A stretch of 36,577 bases of DNA from an uncultured Treponema sp. (GCA_937902125.1 CALDIB010000102.1:1-36577); one strand, 5' to 3'. Shown: positions 1 through 8,232, counted from the stretch's first letter. Program-made: numbers and translations. Notes: generated by a model not told the origin, from the sequence alone.

Positions 1-15
1 TAAAACTCGTCGGGT

Positions 16-50
16 TCTCTAAAAAATCACCAAAGGTGAGTTTTTAGAGA
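16..50. repeat. Long imperfect hairpin at the window edge
   Basis: The arms CTCTAAAAA and TTTTTAGAG, followed inward by TCACC and GGTGA with one mismatch between them, close on a three-base AAA loop. It lies just past the stop codon of the minus-strand lipoprotein gene, so it could end that transcript, but no clear U-run follows on either strand. Whether it is a terminator or part of a dispersed repeat cannot be decided from here. Confidence 0.5.
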
Positions 51-74
51 TACCCATAAGCAAAAAGGCAAATT

Positions 75-728
75 TCAATTGCTCCCCCTTAAGTGTATGG
101 AACGGCTCCAATTGTTGTAAAATTTATTGTAAGCGTCTTTGTATTTTTGCGTGTTGTTTGAAAAAGTGACCACGCCGTTTTTTGTTGCCCAGCAAATCTC
201 AAAGGAATCCTTGTCTACGTTCAGAGGAACAAGGCTGGAAATCCGCACGGACTCTTTGTCGTAAGAATAATCCTTTCCTTCCTGGGCTTCTTTTCCCTCA
301 AAGAAAACTCCCGGCTCTCCCCGCAAAGAATCGATTCCCGCAAGAACAAAGACTCCCGGAAAAGCCGCCTCTCCGACAATGTGAAAAGCCAAATCATTTA
401 TTTTATACGGAACGCTTTTTGGAAGGGACACGCTTAATTCTGTGGTGGCGGCGTTGTATTTAAATTCCCCCGGCTCAAGGTTGTATCTTGAGCGGTTTAT
501 GGGATGAATGGCCACAACTTCCGTTATGGAATTGAAAAGCAAGATTGTGGAAATTTTTCCGTCCGCCTTGTTGACCGAAGTGTTCACATAAGTGACCACC
601 GGAGCCTGGCTGTCATAAACTTCTTCAACATCCTGCGCCTCTTGCGCCGTGGACTTGCATGAAGAAAAGGTCAAGGCAAATAAAGCCGCGGAAATCAAAA
701 AAAATTTTAAAATTATTTTTTCGCTCAT
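75..728 (-). CDS. Predicted outer-surface lipoprotein, unknown function
   Basis: A 217-residue protein with a short basic N-terminus, a hydrophobic stretch (about residues 5-20) and a relaxed spirochaetal lipobox, F-S-S-C, placing the lipidated cysteine at residue 24. The mature part begins with an acidic linker, then looks beta-rich, with alternating hydrophobic strands and several Gly/Pro turns and no motif that I recognise. No strong Shine-Dalgarno sequence precedes the ATG; I kept it because the signal peptide starts immediately. It lies downstream of glmS on the same strand but is separated from it by a terminator, so it is probably transcribed on its own. The family is unknown to me; only the lipoprotein call is supported. 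Confidence 0.75.
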   Translation of the reverse strand: MSEKIILKFFLISAALFALTFSSCKSTAQEAQDVEEVYDSQAPVVTYVNTSVNKADGKISTILLFNSITEVVAIHPINRSRYNLEPGEFKYNAATTELSVSLPKSVPYKINDLAFHIVGEAAFPGVFVLAGIDSLRGEPGVFFEGKEAQEGKDYSYDKESVRISSLVPLNVDKDSFEICWATKNGVVTFSNNTQKYKDAYNKFYNNWSRSIHLRGSN

Positions 729-780
729 AGAATCATTTTCGGCAAAAAACCAAGGCGAGTTTATAAAAAGTTATGGGGAG

Positions 781-835
781 AAAAAATTAAAAAGCGCTTA
801 GATCGGCAAGCAAGCCCTGCCGCCGATAAAAGCGC
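781..835 (-). terminator. Intrinsic terminator after glmS
   Basis: On the minus strand the arms GCGCTT and AAGCGC enclose a second pair, ATCGGC and GCCGAT, with a 2x2 internal loop, followed by a T-rich tract (TTTTTAATTTTTT). It lies about 25 bases past the glmS stop codon and fits a rho-independent terminator for glmS. Confidence 0.85.
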
Positions 836-860
836 CTAACTGACCAAAGCCCAGCGGCAA

Positions 861-2702
861 TCATTCCACCGTGACCGACTTGGCCAAATTCCGCGGCTTG
901 TCCGGGTCGTTTCCCCTAAGCGCGGCGCAATAGTAGGCAAAAAGCTGCGCGGGAATAATCGTAAGCAAGGGCGCGAATTCGCTTTTGATTTGCGGAATCT
1001 GAATTATTTCGTCAGCGGCGTCAGAAAACATTCCGCCCTTGTCTTGAGTTATGACCAAGGTGTAGGCGCCGCGGGTTCGCACTTGAACGATGTTGGATTT
1101 TGTTTTTTCATACAATTCCGGGTCGCTGGCAATGGCAACCACAAGGGTCGTCTTGTCCACAAGCGCGATTGGGCCGTGCTTCAATTCGCCCGCCGCAAAA
1201 GCCTCGCTGTGCATGTAGCTGACTTCCTTTAGCTTTAGGGCGCTTTCCAAACATGAGGCGGAATCAAAGCGGCGGCCTATGTAAAATATTTTTTGCTTGT
1301 TGAACTGCCGGCTGGCCAACTTTTGAACGGCGCTTTCATTTTTTAAAAGTTCTTCCATTTTTTTCGGAACGCTTTCAAGCGCCAAAAGGGATTCCTCGCA
1401 TTCGCTTTGGGAAATGGTTTTTCGTTCTATTCCCGCCTTTAGAGCCAAAAGGTAAAGGCACAAAAGTTGGGTCGTGTATGCCTTGGTCGAGGCGACCGAA
1501 ATCTCGGCGCCGGCCCTTGTGTAAATCACATAGTCGGCCTCGCGGCTTACGGTGGAGCCGACGCAGTTTGTAATGGCGATTATTTTTGAGCCGGCTTCCT
1601 TGGCAAGCCTAAGGGCGGCCAAAGTGTCGGCGGTTTCGCCGGACTGGCTGATTACGATAAAAATGTCGTTCTTGTTGATGATTGGATTTCTGTAGCGGTA
1701 TTCGGAAGCGATGTCAACTTCCGTCGAAAGGCGCGCGAATTTTTCAAAGGCGTATTTTGCGATTTGCCCGGCGTAGCTTGCCGTTCCGCAAGCGGCTATG
1801 ACAACCCGGCCCGCGCCCTTCCAGTCAACGTCTTCCTTTAATTCCTCAAAGTGAATGTCAACGGCCTTTCCATTTTTTTGAACCAAGCGGGGACGCAAAG
1901 TGTCAGTAATCGCTTTTGGCTGCTCGTGAATTTCTTTGAGCATAAAGTGGGGGTATCCGCCTTTTTCGGCGCTGGAAGCGTCCCATTCAACATGAAAGGG
2001 CTGGCGGCTATGCTTTGTTCCGTCCGAACCGAACAAGTCAACATGGTCTGCGTAAAGAACGGCAAGCTCTTTTTCTTCCAAAAAATAAACTTCCCTCGTA
2101 TGGCTTAAAAGCGCCGGAACGTCCGAAGCCAAAAAGTTTTCGCCCTTGCCCAAACCAATGACAAGCGGGCTTTCTTTTCTGGCCACCACAATCCTGTCGG
2201 GAAAATCCTGGCACAAAACGCCAAGGGCGTAAGAGCCTTCCAGTTTTGAAAGGGTTTGCAAAACTGAATCAAAAATGTCTCCGCTTTGAACATAAAAATA
2301 ATTTATTAGGTTCGCGATTGCTTCCGTGTCCGTTTGGCTTCTGAACACAACGCCCTGCGCTTGAAGCCATTCCTTTAATTGCAAATAATTTTCGATTATG
2401 CCGTTGTGCACCACCGCGATTGTTCCGCTGACATTTGTTTGCGGATGGGCGTTGATGTCGCTAGGCTCGCCGTGGGTGGCCCAACGCGTGTGGCCGATTC
2501 CGATGGAGCCTTTTATTGTTTCGCCGGCAAGTCGCTTTTCCAATTCCTTTAGGGCGCCCTTGGCTTTTCTGACCAAGATGTTTTCGCCGTCAAGGACAGC
2601 GATTCCGGCGGAATCATAGCCGCGGTATTCCAGTTTTTTTAACGATTCAATCAAAATCGGCGTGGCAAGCTCGTTACCGACATATCCTACAATTCCGCAC
2701 AT
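861..2702 (-). CDS. glmS: Glutamine--fructose-6-phosphate aminotransferase (isomerizing)
   Basis: Makes glucosamine-6-phosphate from fructose-6-phosphate and glutamine, the first step toward UDP-GlcNAc for peptidoglycan. The 613-residue length matches the family (E. coli 609). The N-terminal nucleophile is Cys2 in MCGIVGY. The glutaminase domain shows TRWATHG, HNGIIEN and TDTEAIAN. Two SIS sugar-isomerase domains follow: the first has ACGTASYAG and SQSGETADTL, the second FYIGRRFD and GELKHGP. The C-terminus is DKPRNLAKSVTVE, as expected. A purine-rich GAGGAAAAAG precedes the ATG. The SRP RNA gene ends 23 bases upstream, so readthrough from its promoter could drive glmS. No glmS ribozyme is visible in the short leader. 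Confidence 0.97.
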   Translation of the reverse strand: MCGIVGYVGNELATPILIESLKKLEYRGYDSAGIAVLDGENILVRKAKGALKELEKRLAGETIKGSIGIGHTRWATHGEPSDINAHPQTNVSGTIAVVHNGIIENYLQLKEWLQAQGVVFRSQTDTEAIANLINYFYVQSGDIFDSVLQTLSKLEGSYALGVLCQDFPDRIVVARKESPLVIGLGKGENFLASDVPALLSHTREVYFLEEKELAVLYADHVDLFGSDGTKHSRQPFHVEWDASSAEKGGYPHFMLKEIHEQPKAITDTLRPRLVQKNGKAVDIHFEELKEDVDWKGAGRVVIAACGTASYAGQIAKYAFEKFARLSTEVDIASEYRYRNPIINKNDIFIVISQSGETADTLAALRLAKEAGSKIIAITNCVGSTVSREADYVIYTRAGAEISVASTKAYTTQLLCLYLLALKAGIERKTISQSECEESLLALESVPKKMEELLKNESAVQKLASRQFNKQKIFYIGRRFDSASCLESALKLKEVSYMHSEAFAAGELKHGPIALVDKTTLVVAIASDPELYEKTKSNIVQVRTRGAYTLVITQDKGGMFSDAADEIIQIPQIKSEFAPLLTIIPAQLFAYYCAALRGNDPDKPRNLAKSVTVE

Positions 2703-2725
2703 ACTTTTTCCTCGCGTTAAAAAGG

Positions 2726-2829
2726 TTGAGCCTAGGCATACTACGGCGCGCGCTGCATCCGCATACCGTTGCTGCCTTCCGGCTCTGGCGGGGTTTTGCG
2801 GCGCAGCGCCGCATAGCGCCTAGGCTCAA
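2726..2829 (-). ncRNA. ffs: Signal recognition particle RNA (small bacterial type)
   Basis: Read on the minus strand, a roughly 104-base RNA begins TTGAGCCTAGGC and ends with the exact complement GCCTAGGCTCAA, a 12-bp terminal stem. In the middle is the Ffh-binding hairpin of small bacterial SRP RNAs: GCCAGAGCCGGAAGGCAGCA, with the conserved GGAAG tetraloop and the asymmetric-loop AGCA. A T-run (2719-2723) follows the 3' end. This RNA pairs with Ffh to target membrane proteins. It has its own consensus-like promoter and lies between ettA and glmS on the same strand. The 5' and 3' ends are inferred from the stem and may be off by a few bases. Confidence 0.92.
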
Positions 2830-2833
2830 GTTT

Positions 2834-2862
2834 ATAATATAGAATAAAGGCGTGTTTGTCTA
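2834..2862 (-). promoter_or_regulatory. Promoter of the SRP RNA gene
   Basis: On the minus strand TAGACA and TATTAT are separated by exactly 17 bases. The predicted start is about 7 bases downstream, matching the first base of the SRP RNA terminal stem. It is probably strong, as expected for an SRP RNA gene, and may also feed glmS. Confidence 0.8.
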
Positions 2863-2872
2863 GCGGGGCGGC

Positions 2873-4591
2873 CTACCTTGTCAATTTTCTATACACCGTT
2901 CTCTTGGGAACGCCGGCGTCCTCGCCAAATTCCTTCTTTTTCCATTCGGCGTATTCGGACCAGTTGCCCTCAAACCAGCGGACTTCGCTGTTGTTTTCAA
3001 AGGCCAGAATGTGCGTGCAAATGCGGTCCAAGAACCAGCGGTCGTGGCTTACGACAAGCGCGCAGCCCGCAAAGTCTTCCAGGGCTTCTTCCAGCGCGCG
3101 CACAGTCTGCACGTCAAGGTCGTTGGTCGGTTCGTCCAAAAGAAGAACGTTGCCGCTTTCCTTTAGCATCATTCCAAGGTTAAGGCGGTTCTTTTCTCCG
3201 CCGGAAAGCACGCCGACCTTTTTGTTTTGGTCCGCTCCAGCAAAGTTGAACCAAGCGCAGTAAGCGTGGCCGTTGACTTCGCGAACGCCGCCTTCAAGTG
3301 GCCGGCCCTTTTCGTCAACCGCGCCGAGCTTTACCATGTCCAGGCCGTCGGTGAGGGTGTCGTAAACCGTTTTGTCTTCGTCAAGCTTGCTTCTCATCTG
3401 GTCAACGTAAACCAGCTTTACGGTTTGTCCAACCTTAAGCTCTCCGCTATCGGGCTTTTCGATTCCGGCAATCATCTTGAACAAGGTTGTCTTTCCGGCG
3501 CCGTTGGGGCCTACGATTCCTACAACCGCTCCCGCCGGAATGTGGAAGTCAAGGTTTTCAAAAAGCAATTTTTCGCCAAAAGATTTTGTAAGGCCCACAG
3601 CGTCGATCACTTGGCCGCCCAAGCGGGGGCCAGCCGGAATTGAAATCTGGGTATCCTTAAGCTTTGTCTTTCCTTCTTGGCGCAGCAACTCCTCGTAGCG
3701 GGTGATGTGCTCCTTGTGCTTGGCTTGGCGGCCTTTGGCTCCCATGTGAATCCATTCCAATTCGCGCTGCATTTCCTTGCGCCTTTGGCTTTCGCCCTTT
3801 TCTTCCAAAGCCAAGCGGGCTTCCTTTTGTTCAAGCCAACTGGAGTAGTTTCCTTTAAAGGGATATCCTTCGCCGCGGTCAAGTTCCAAAATCCATCCGG
3901 CCACGTCGTCCAAAAAGTAGCGGTCGTGGGTAATGGCGATGACCGTTCCGGGATAAGTGTGAAGGTGGTTTTCAAGCCAGGCGACGGTCTCCGCGTCAAG
4001 GTGGTTGGTAGGCTCGTCAAGCAAGAGAATGTCGGGCTTTTGCAAAAGCAGGCGGCAAAGGGCAACGCGGCGCCTTTCTCCTCCGCTAAGAACGTCAACA
4101 ACTTGATCCGGCGGAGGACAGCGCAAGGCTTCCATGGCAAGCTCCAAGTTTGCGTCCAAGTTCCACGCGTCAGCCGCGTCAAGCTTTTCCTGCAGTTCCG
4201 CCTGTCGCGCGCCCAGCTTGTCGTAGTCCGCGTCGGGGTCGCCAAAGGCTTCGTTGACTTTGTCAAATTCCTCAAGCAAATCGGTGATGGGCTTAACGCC
4301 TTCCTTTACGATTTCTAGAACGGTTTTTCCCGCCGCAAGTTCCGGCTCCTGCTCCAAATAGCCAATGGTGTAACCGGGAGCCAGCGTCGTCTCGCCCGTA
4401 AAGTCCTTGTCCACCCCCGCCAAAATCTTAAAAAGCGAAGACTTTCCCGAACCATTGGGACCAATCACGCCAATCTTGGCGCCATAGTAATAAGAAATGC
4501 TCACGTCCTTAAGAACAACCTTCGTTCCATAAGCGCGGGAAACCCTGTCCATCGTGTAAATTATCTTCTTATCGTCAACTGTTTTTGCCAT
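2873..4591 (-). CDS. ettA: Energy-dependent translational throttle protein EttA (ABC-F ATPase)
   Basis: A soluble ABC-F protein with two ATPase cassettes; family members bind the ribosomal E site and gate entry into elongation according to ATP/ADP level. It has 572 residues (E. coli EttA 555). Cassette 1 has Walker A GPNGSGKS (44-51), signature LSGGERRR (about 168) and Walker B LLLDEPTNHLD (about 185-195). A charged inter-domain linker follows, rich in Lys and Glu with the WIHMGAKGRQAKHKEH stretch typical of this family. Cassette 2 has GPNGAGKT (about 357-364), LSGGEKNRLNLG and LLLDEPTNDLD, then the VVSHDRWFLDRI switch. There is no transmembrane segment. AAAGGAG lies about 10 bases upstream of the ATG. 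The 17-base-spaced promoter at 4660-4688 gives a leader of about 60 bases. Confidence 0.96.
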   Translation of the reverse strand: MAKTVDDKKIIYTMDRVSRAYGTKVVLKDVSISYYYGAKIGVIGPNGSGKSSLFKILAGVDKDFTGETTLAPGYTIGYLEQEPELAAGKTVLEIVKEGVKPITDLLEEFDKVNEAFGDPDADYDKLGARQAELQEKLDAADAWNLDANLELAMEALRCPPPDQVVDVLSGGERRRVALCRLLLQKPDILLLDEPTNHLDAETVAWLENHLHTYPGTVIAITHDRYFLDDVAGWILELDRGEGYPFKGNYSSWLEQKEARLALEEKGESQRRKEMQRELEWIHMGAKGRQAKHKEHITRYEELLRQEGKTKLKDTQISIPAGPRLGGQVIDAVGLTKSFGEKLLFENLDFHIPAGAVVGIVGPNGAGKTTLFKMIAGIEKPDSGELKVGQTVKLVYVDQMRSKLDEDKTVYDTLTDGLDMVKLGAVDEKGRPLEGGVREVNGHAYCAWFNFAGADQNKKVGVLSGGEKNRLNLGMMLKESGNVLLLDEPTNDLDVQTVRALEEALEDFAGCALVVSHDRWFLDRICTHILAFENNSEVRWFEGNWSEYAEWKKKEFGEDAGVPKRTVYRKLTR

Positions 4592-4659
4592 AGCGAATTT
4601 TCTCCTTTTACTGATAAGCGCAAAATCGCAGATTTTTCGCGCGCCGTTTTTACAGTTTT

Positions 4660-4688
4660 ATTTTAGCGGAAATGGGGGCGGAGGGCAA
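4660..4688 (-). promoter_or_regulatory. Promoter of ettA
   Basis: TTGCCC and TAAAAT on the minus strand are 17 bases apart. The start is expected near 4653. The same TTGCCC-N17 layout precedes the YchJ-like gene at 27686-27714. Confidence 0.7.
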
Positions 4689-4704
4689 GGGAGCAACACA
4701 ATAC

Positions 4705-4733
4705 TAGAAAAAACAACGGCAACGCGCTAAAAT
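4705..4733 (+). promoter_or_regulatory. Candidate promoter of the restriction-modification gene
   Basis: TAGAAA, 17 bases, then TAAAAT (4728-4733). Only six bases separate the -10 from the ATG at 4740, which predicts a transcript starting at or next to the start codon. No ribosome-binding site is present. Confidence 0.5.
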
Positions 4734-4739
4734 AAAAAT

Positions 4740-7511
4740 ATGTTGACTCAGCAGGAACAAAAAATAGCGTCCAAGGAATTTGCGAAAAAATGGGCTGGAC
4801 GAGGAGATGAAAAAAGCGAAACGCACAACTTTTGGATTGAACTTTTGCGAAGCGTTTTGGGCGTGGAAAATCCTGAGAGCTTTATAGAATTTGAAAAGCG
4901 AGTCCAGCTTGACCACACATCTTTTATTGACGGATACATTCCCGCCACGCAAGTTTTGATTGAACAAAAAAGCGTTGACATAGATTTAAAGAAAGCCTAC
5001 AAGCAATCCGACGAATCCGTCCTTACCCCGTATCAACAGGCTCGCCGATACGCCGCAAACATGAAAAGAAGCGAAATGCCGCGATGGATTGTCACTTGCA
5101 ACTTCAAGTCTTTTCTTGTCTATGACATGGAAAAACCTAATTCAGAGCCAGAAGAAATTTTGCTTGAAAATTTGGAAAAAGAATTTTACAGGCTTTCATT
5201 TCTTTCCAACACAGGAAACGTTCATCTAAAAAGGGAGATGGAACTTTCCATAAAAGCGGGCGAAATCGTAGGACAAATTTATGACAAGCTTTTAAAGCAA
5301 TACAAAAATCCCGATTCGGCTAAAACGCTAAAAAGCCTCAATATGCTTTGCGTTCGCATCGTCTTTTGCCTTTATGCCGAGGACGCAGGCTTGTTCAATT
5401 CAAAGTCGCAGTTCCATGATTACATCGACACCTTTAATACAGACAATATACGCCAAGGCTTGATAAATCTTTTCAAAGTTTTGGACACAAAAGTTGAAGA
5501 ACGCGACGAAGAGATTGAAGACAAGTTGGCGGCCTTTCCTTATGTGAACGGCGGACTTTTTACCGAAGAAGATTTGTCCATTCCCCAATTTAGCGAAGAG
5601 CTGCGACAACTTTTGCTAGAAAAAGCCAGCGAAGATTTTGACTGGTCAGAAATAAGCCCCACAATTTTTGGAGCGGTTTTTGAATCCACGCTGAATCCAG
5701 AAACACGCAGAAGCGGCGGAATGCACTATACCTCAATCGAAAATATCCACAAAGTAATAGACCCGCTCTTTTTAAATGATTTGAAGTCCGAATTTAAAAA
5801 CATAAAAGAAATCAAGACCCAAAAGACACGAAACGGAAAATTAGTTGATTTTCAGAAAAAACTTGGCTCGCTAAAATTCTTGGATCCTGCTTGCGGCAGC
5901 GGAAATTTTTTAACGGAAAGCTACATCTCCCTTAGAAAACTTGAAAACGAATGTTTGGCTCTTCGCTTTGACGGCGAGGCGGCGCTTGACGTTTTTAACG
6001 ACACAGTTTTTGTGAGCATTCATCAATTTTACGGAATAGAAATAAACGACTTTGCCGTTACAGTCGCTAAAACCGCTCTTTGGATTGCCGAAAGCCAAAT
6101 GATAAAAGAAACTTCAGAAATCTTGCAAAGAAACCTAGACTTTTTGCCGCTAAAAAGCTACGCCAATATTGTGGAAGGCAACGCCCTTCGCATTGATTGG
6201 GAAAGCGTGATTCCAAAAAGCGAGTTGAATTATATAATGGGCAATCCGCCGTTTGTAGGCGCTCAGTTTATGTCAAAAAATCAAAAAGAAGATTTGATGT
6301 CTTTGTTCAAGAATAATAAACACGCAGGAGAACTGGATTTTGTCGCTGGATGGTATCAAAAAACGGCAAATCTAATAAAAAATTCAAATATAAAATGCGC
6401 TTTTGTTTCAACAAATTCTATATCACAAGGTGAACAAGTTTCCGCTTTATGGAAATCACTTTTTGAAAATGGCTTGCAATTTGATTTTGCTTACAAAACC
6501 TTTAGATGGGATAATGAAGCAAATGAAAAAGCTCACGTTCATTGTGTCATTATTGGATTTAGTTATCGCTCAGAACAAAACACGGGAAGCAAAAAGAAAA
6601 TTTTTCTTAACGAAGAGCAAAGCATCGAAGCAAATAATATAAATGGATACTTGATTGACGCTGACAATGTGTTTATTGAAAGTCGAAGCAAACCACTTTG
6701 TGATGTTCCTTTTATTTCAAAAGGATGCCAACCAACTGATGGTGGAAATTTGATAATCGAAGAAAAAGATTATGATAATTTCATAAAGCAAGAACCTAAT
6801 GCAAAAAAATACATAAAGAAGCTTGTAGGCGCGCAAGAATTCATTAACAACAAAAATCGTTACTGCCTCTGGCTTGTTGGAGCCAATCCTAACGAACTCA
6901 GAAAAATGCCATTGGTAATGAAACGAATACAAGCGTGTCGTGAAATGAGATTGAAAAGTTCAGACAGCGCGACAAGAAAACTAGCGGAAACGCCTACTTT
7001 ATTCCGTGAAACTTACAATCCAAAAACTTTTATAATAGTTCCAAGCGCAAGTTCTCAACGACGGCGTTATATTCCAATTGGTTTTCTTGATGACAATACA
7101 ATATCGACAAATCTTAATTTAATTATTCCTGACGCAACGATATACCACTTTGGCATTCTTACAAGCAATGTCCACATGGCATGGATGCGAACAGTGGCAG
7201 GCCGCCTAAAAAGCGATTACCGTTATTCAAAAGATATAGTTTACAACAACTTCCCTTGGCCAACTCCATCAGACGCGCAAAAATCAGCGATAGAAAAAAC
7301 GGCGCAAAGCATTCTTGACGCGCGAGCAAAATACCCGACATCATCGCTTGCCGATTTATACGACGAAGCCGTAATGCCTCCAGACCTTCGCAAAGCCCAC
7401 CAAGAAAATGACAAAGCGGTTATGGCCGCATACGGATTCGATTACAAAAAGATGACCGAATCCGAGTGCGTGGCGGAATTGTTCAAGTTGTATGAAAAGC
7501 TTGTAAAATAG
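4740..7511 (+). CDS. MmeI-like type IIL restriction endonuclease/DNA adenine methyltransferase, single chain
   Basis: A bifunctional restriction-modification protein of 923 residues, close to MmeI (919). The N-terminus matches the MmeI endonuclease domain, with FWIELLRSVLG and EFEKRVQLDHT followed by a PD-(D/E)XK-type site, Asp64 and Glu75-x-Lys77 in IEQK. A helical spacer leads to the methyltransferase domain with motif I LDPACGSGNFL (about 380-390) and catalytic motif IV NPPF (about 501-504), which implies N6-adenine methylation. A target-recognition region (about 600-780) and helical C-terminus follow. In this family one chain reads one site, methylates one strand and cuts about 20 bases away, so no partner is needed. 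The start is fixed by the N-terminal match, although no ribosome-binding site precedes it. The first part uses host-like codons; the recognition region from about 6,350 is more AT-rich, as expected if that domain was swapped. Confidence 0.9.
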   Translation: MLTQQEQKIASKEFAKKWAGRGDEKSETHNFWIELLRSVLGVENPESFIEFEKRVQLDHTSFIDGYIPATQVLIEQKSVDIDLKKAYKQSDESVLTPYQQARRYAANMKRSEMPRWIVTCNFKSFLVYDMEKPNSEPEEILLENLEKEFYRLSFLSNTGNVHLKREMELSIKAGEIVGQIYDKLLKQYKNPDSAKTLKSLNMLCVRIVFCLYAEDAGLFNSKSQFHDYIDTFNTDNIRQGLINLFKVLDTKVEERDEEIEDKLAAFPYVNGGLFTEEDLSIPQFSEELRQLLLEKASEDFDWSEISPTIFGAVFESTLNPETRRSGGMHYTSIENIHKVIDPLFLNDLKSEFKNIKEIKTQKTRNGKLVDFQKKLGSLKFLDPACGSGNFLTESYISLRKLENECLALRFDGEAALDVFNDTVFVSIHQFYGIEINDFAVTVAKTALWIAESQMIKETSEILQRNLDFLPLKSYANIVEGNALRIDWESVIPKSELNYIMGNPPFVGAQFMSKNQKEDLMSLFKNNKHAGELDFVAGWYQKTANLIKNSNIKCAFVSTNSISQGEQVSALWKSLFENGLQFDFAYKTFRWDNEANEKAHVHCVIIGFSYRSEQNTGSKKKIFLNEEQSIEANNINGYLIDADNVFIESRSKPLCDVPFISKGCQPTDGGNLIIEEKDYDNFIKQEPNAKKYIKKLVGAQEFINNKNRYCLWLVGANPNELRKMPLVMKRIQACREMRLKSSDSATRKLAETPTLFRETYNPKTFIIVPSASSQRRRYIPIGFLDDNTISTNLNLIIPDATIYHFGILTSNVHMAWMRTVAGRLKSDYRYSKDIVYNNFPWPTPSDAQKSAIEKTAQSILDARAKYPTSSLADLYDEAVMPPDLRKAHQENDKAVMAAYGFDYKKMTESECVAELFKLYEKLVK

Positions 7512-7554
7512 AAATCAAAAAATAAAGACGAAACTCTCACTACAAGGAACAATT

Positions 7555-8010
7555 ATGGCATTTAAAGAACAAGAGTTGGAAATAAAAATAAGAAAAATAA
7601 TACAAGATACAATCATTGCTAAAAATCCCAACATCCAAATGCTTAATGGCAAGAATGTTTCAGATATAATTTGTTGTAGAAATAATGAATGTTTGTTTTT
7701 TATAGAATTAAAACATTATTCAATCTCAAATGGTAGAATAGGATTTGGTTCAAAAGGCAAAAATTCCTTTCAACCTGAAATATTAAAAACAAAGCCATTG
7801 TACTTTGAAAAAAACATGAGATGGATTTTTTGCGATGAGAAATTAAATTATTACATCTTAACTAATCAAGAATGTAGAAAATATATTATGGGCGATAAAA
7901 TATCTTATGAAAAACATAACAATTTTAAATTAAGCCTTTTTTCAGAGCAAAAAAAATATAACGAAAAGGAATTGTGTGACTATTTGACAGAATGGTTTTA
8001 TTCGAACTAA
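7555..8010 (+). CDS. Small AT-rich protein with a PD-(D/E)XK-like motif, function unknown
   Basis: A 151-residue protein directly after the restriction gene (43-base gap) with AAGGAA before its ATG. Residues 35-54 read VSDIICC ... FFIELKH, giving Asp37, Glu51 and Lys53 in strand-like surroundings, the shape of a PD-(D/E)XK nuclease core. The following GFGSKGKNSFQPEIL could be a substrate-facing loop. Its base composition is far more AT-rich than that of the genes around it, a sign of transfer. It may be an accessory nuclease of the restriction locus or an independent effector. I recognise no named family; the nuclease reading rests on three residues and secondary-structure feel only. Confidence 0.6.
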   Translation: MAFKEQELEIKIRKIIQDTIIAKNPNIQMLNGKNVSDIICCRNNECLFFIELKHYSISNGRIGFGSKGKNSFQPEILKTKPLYFEKNMRWIFCDEKLNYYILTNQECRKYIMGDKISYEKHNNFKLSLFSEQKKYNEKELCDYLTEWFYSN

Positions 8011-8091
8011 TCTGGCATTGGAGCCACGCTCACAATCCGCTACGCCCTGCCGCGATAAGGCCGTTTTTTACCGCAAATCGCTCCGTCGGAT

Positions 8092-8179
8092 TATTCGAAA
8101 AACACTAAATAAAATATTCGAAAAATGCAAAATAAATCGCTCGAAAAACACTAAATAAAACAGTCGAAAAAGGCAAAAC
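8092..8179. repeat. Four degenerate direct repeats, period 22-24 bases, before the ATPase gene
   Basis: Units begin at about 8092, 8115, 8138 and 8161 and share TCGAAAAA followed by CACTAAATAAAA (copies 1 and 3), TGCAAAATAAA (copy 2) or GGCAAAAC (copy 4). Copies 1 and 3 are nearly identical, so a 46-base higher-order period is also visible. The array ends just before the promoter of the DUF4143 gene and fits stacked regulator-binding sites. It is too degenerate and spacer-free for CRISPR. Confidence 0.75.
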
Positions 8180-8183
8180 GCGC

Positions 8184-8212
8184 TTGAAATCTATACAAAA
8201 ATATGTTACATT
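8184..8212 (+). promoter_or_regulatory. Promoter of the DUF4143 ATPase gene
   Basis: TTGAAA, 17 bases, then TACATT, with TG one base ahead of the -10 (extended -10). The predicted start near 8219 lies downstream of an in-frame ATG at 8203, which therefore cannot be the start codon. Sixteen bases across the -10 (8195-8210) recur exactly in front of the antitoxin gene at 19213-19228. Confidence 0.72.
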
Positions 8213-8232
8213 TTAGGCGCAAGGAGCTGGCT

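Larger units (their letters stand above)
4656..4737. repeat. 13-bp perfect inverted repeat carrying two divergent -10 boxes
   Basis: TTTTATTTTAGCG (4656-4668) and its exact complement CGCTAAAATAAAA (4725-4737) flank 56 bases. Each arm contains TAAAAT reading outward, one as the -10 of ettA (minus), the other as the -10 of the restriction gene (plus). The repeat sits where the housekeeping block meets the accessory block. Confidence 0.75.

Noticed and set aside
2703..2725. glmS ribozyme in the glmS leader
   Set aside because: The gap before glmS is only 23 bases and carries just the SRP RNA tail and the ribosome-binding site.
3607..4318. Long ORFs on both strands inside ettA
   Set aside because: Shadows of the GC-rich ettA frame with low-complexity composition.
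8092..8179. CRISPR array
   Set aside because: Repeats are degenerate, adjacent and lack unique spacers; no cas genes are present.
8203..8232. Upstream ATG of the DUF4143 gene as start
   Set aside because: It lies between the -35 and -10 of the promoter and lacks a ribosome-binding site; the ATG at 8233 has AAGGAG.
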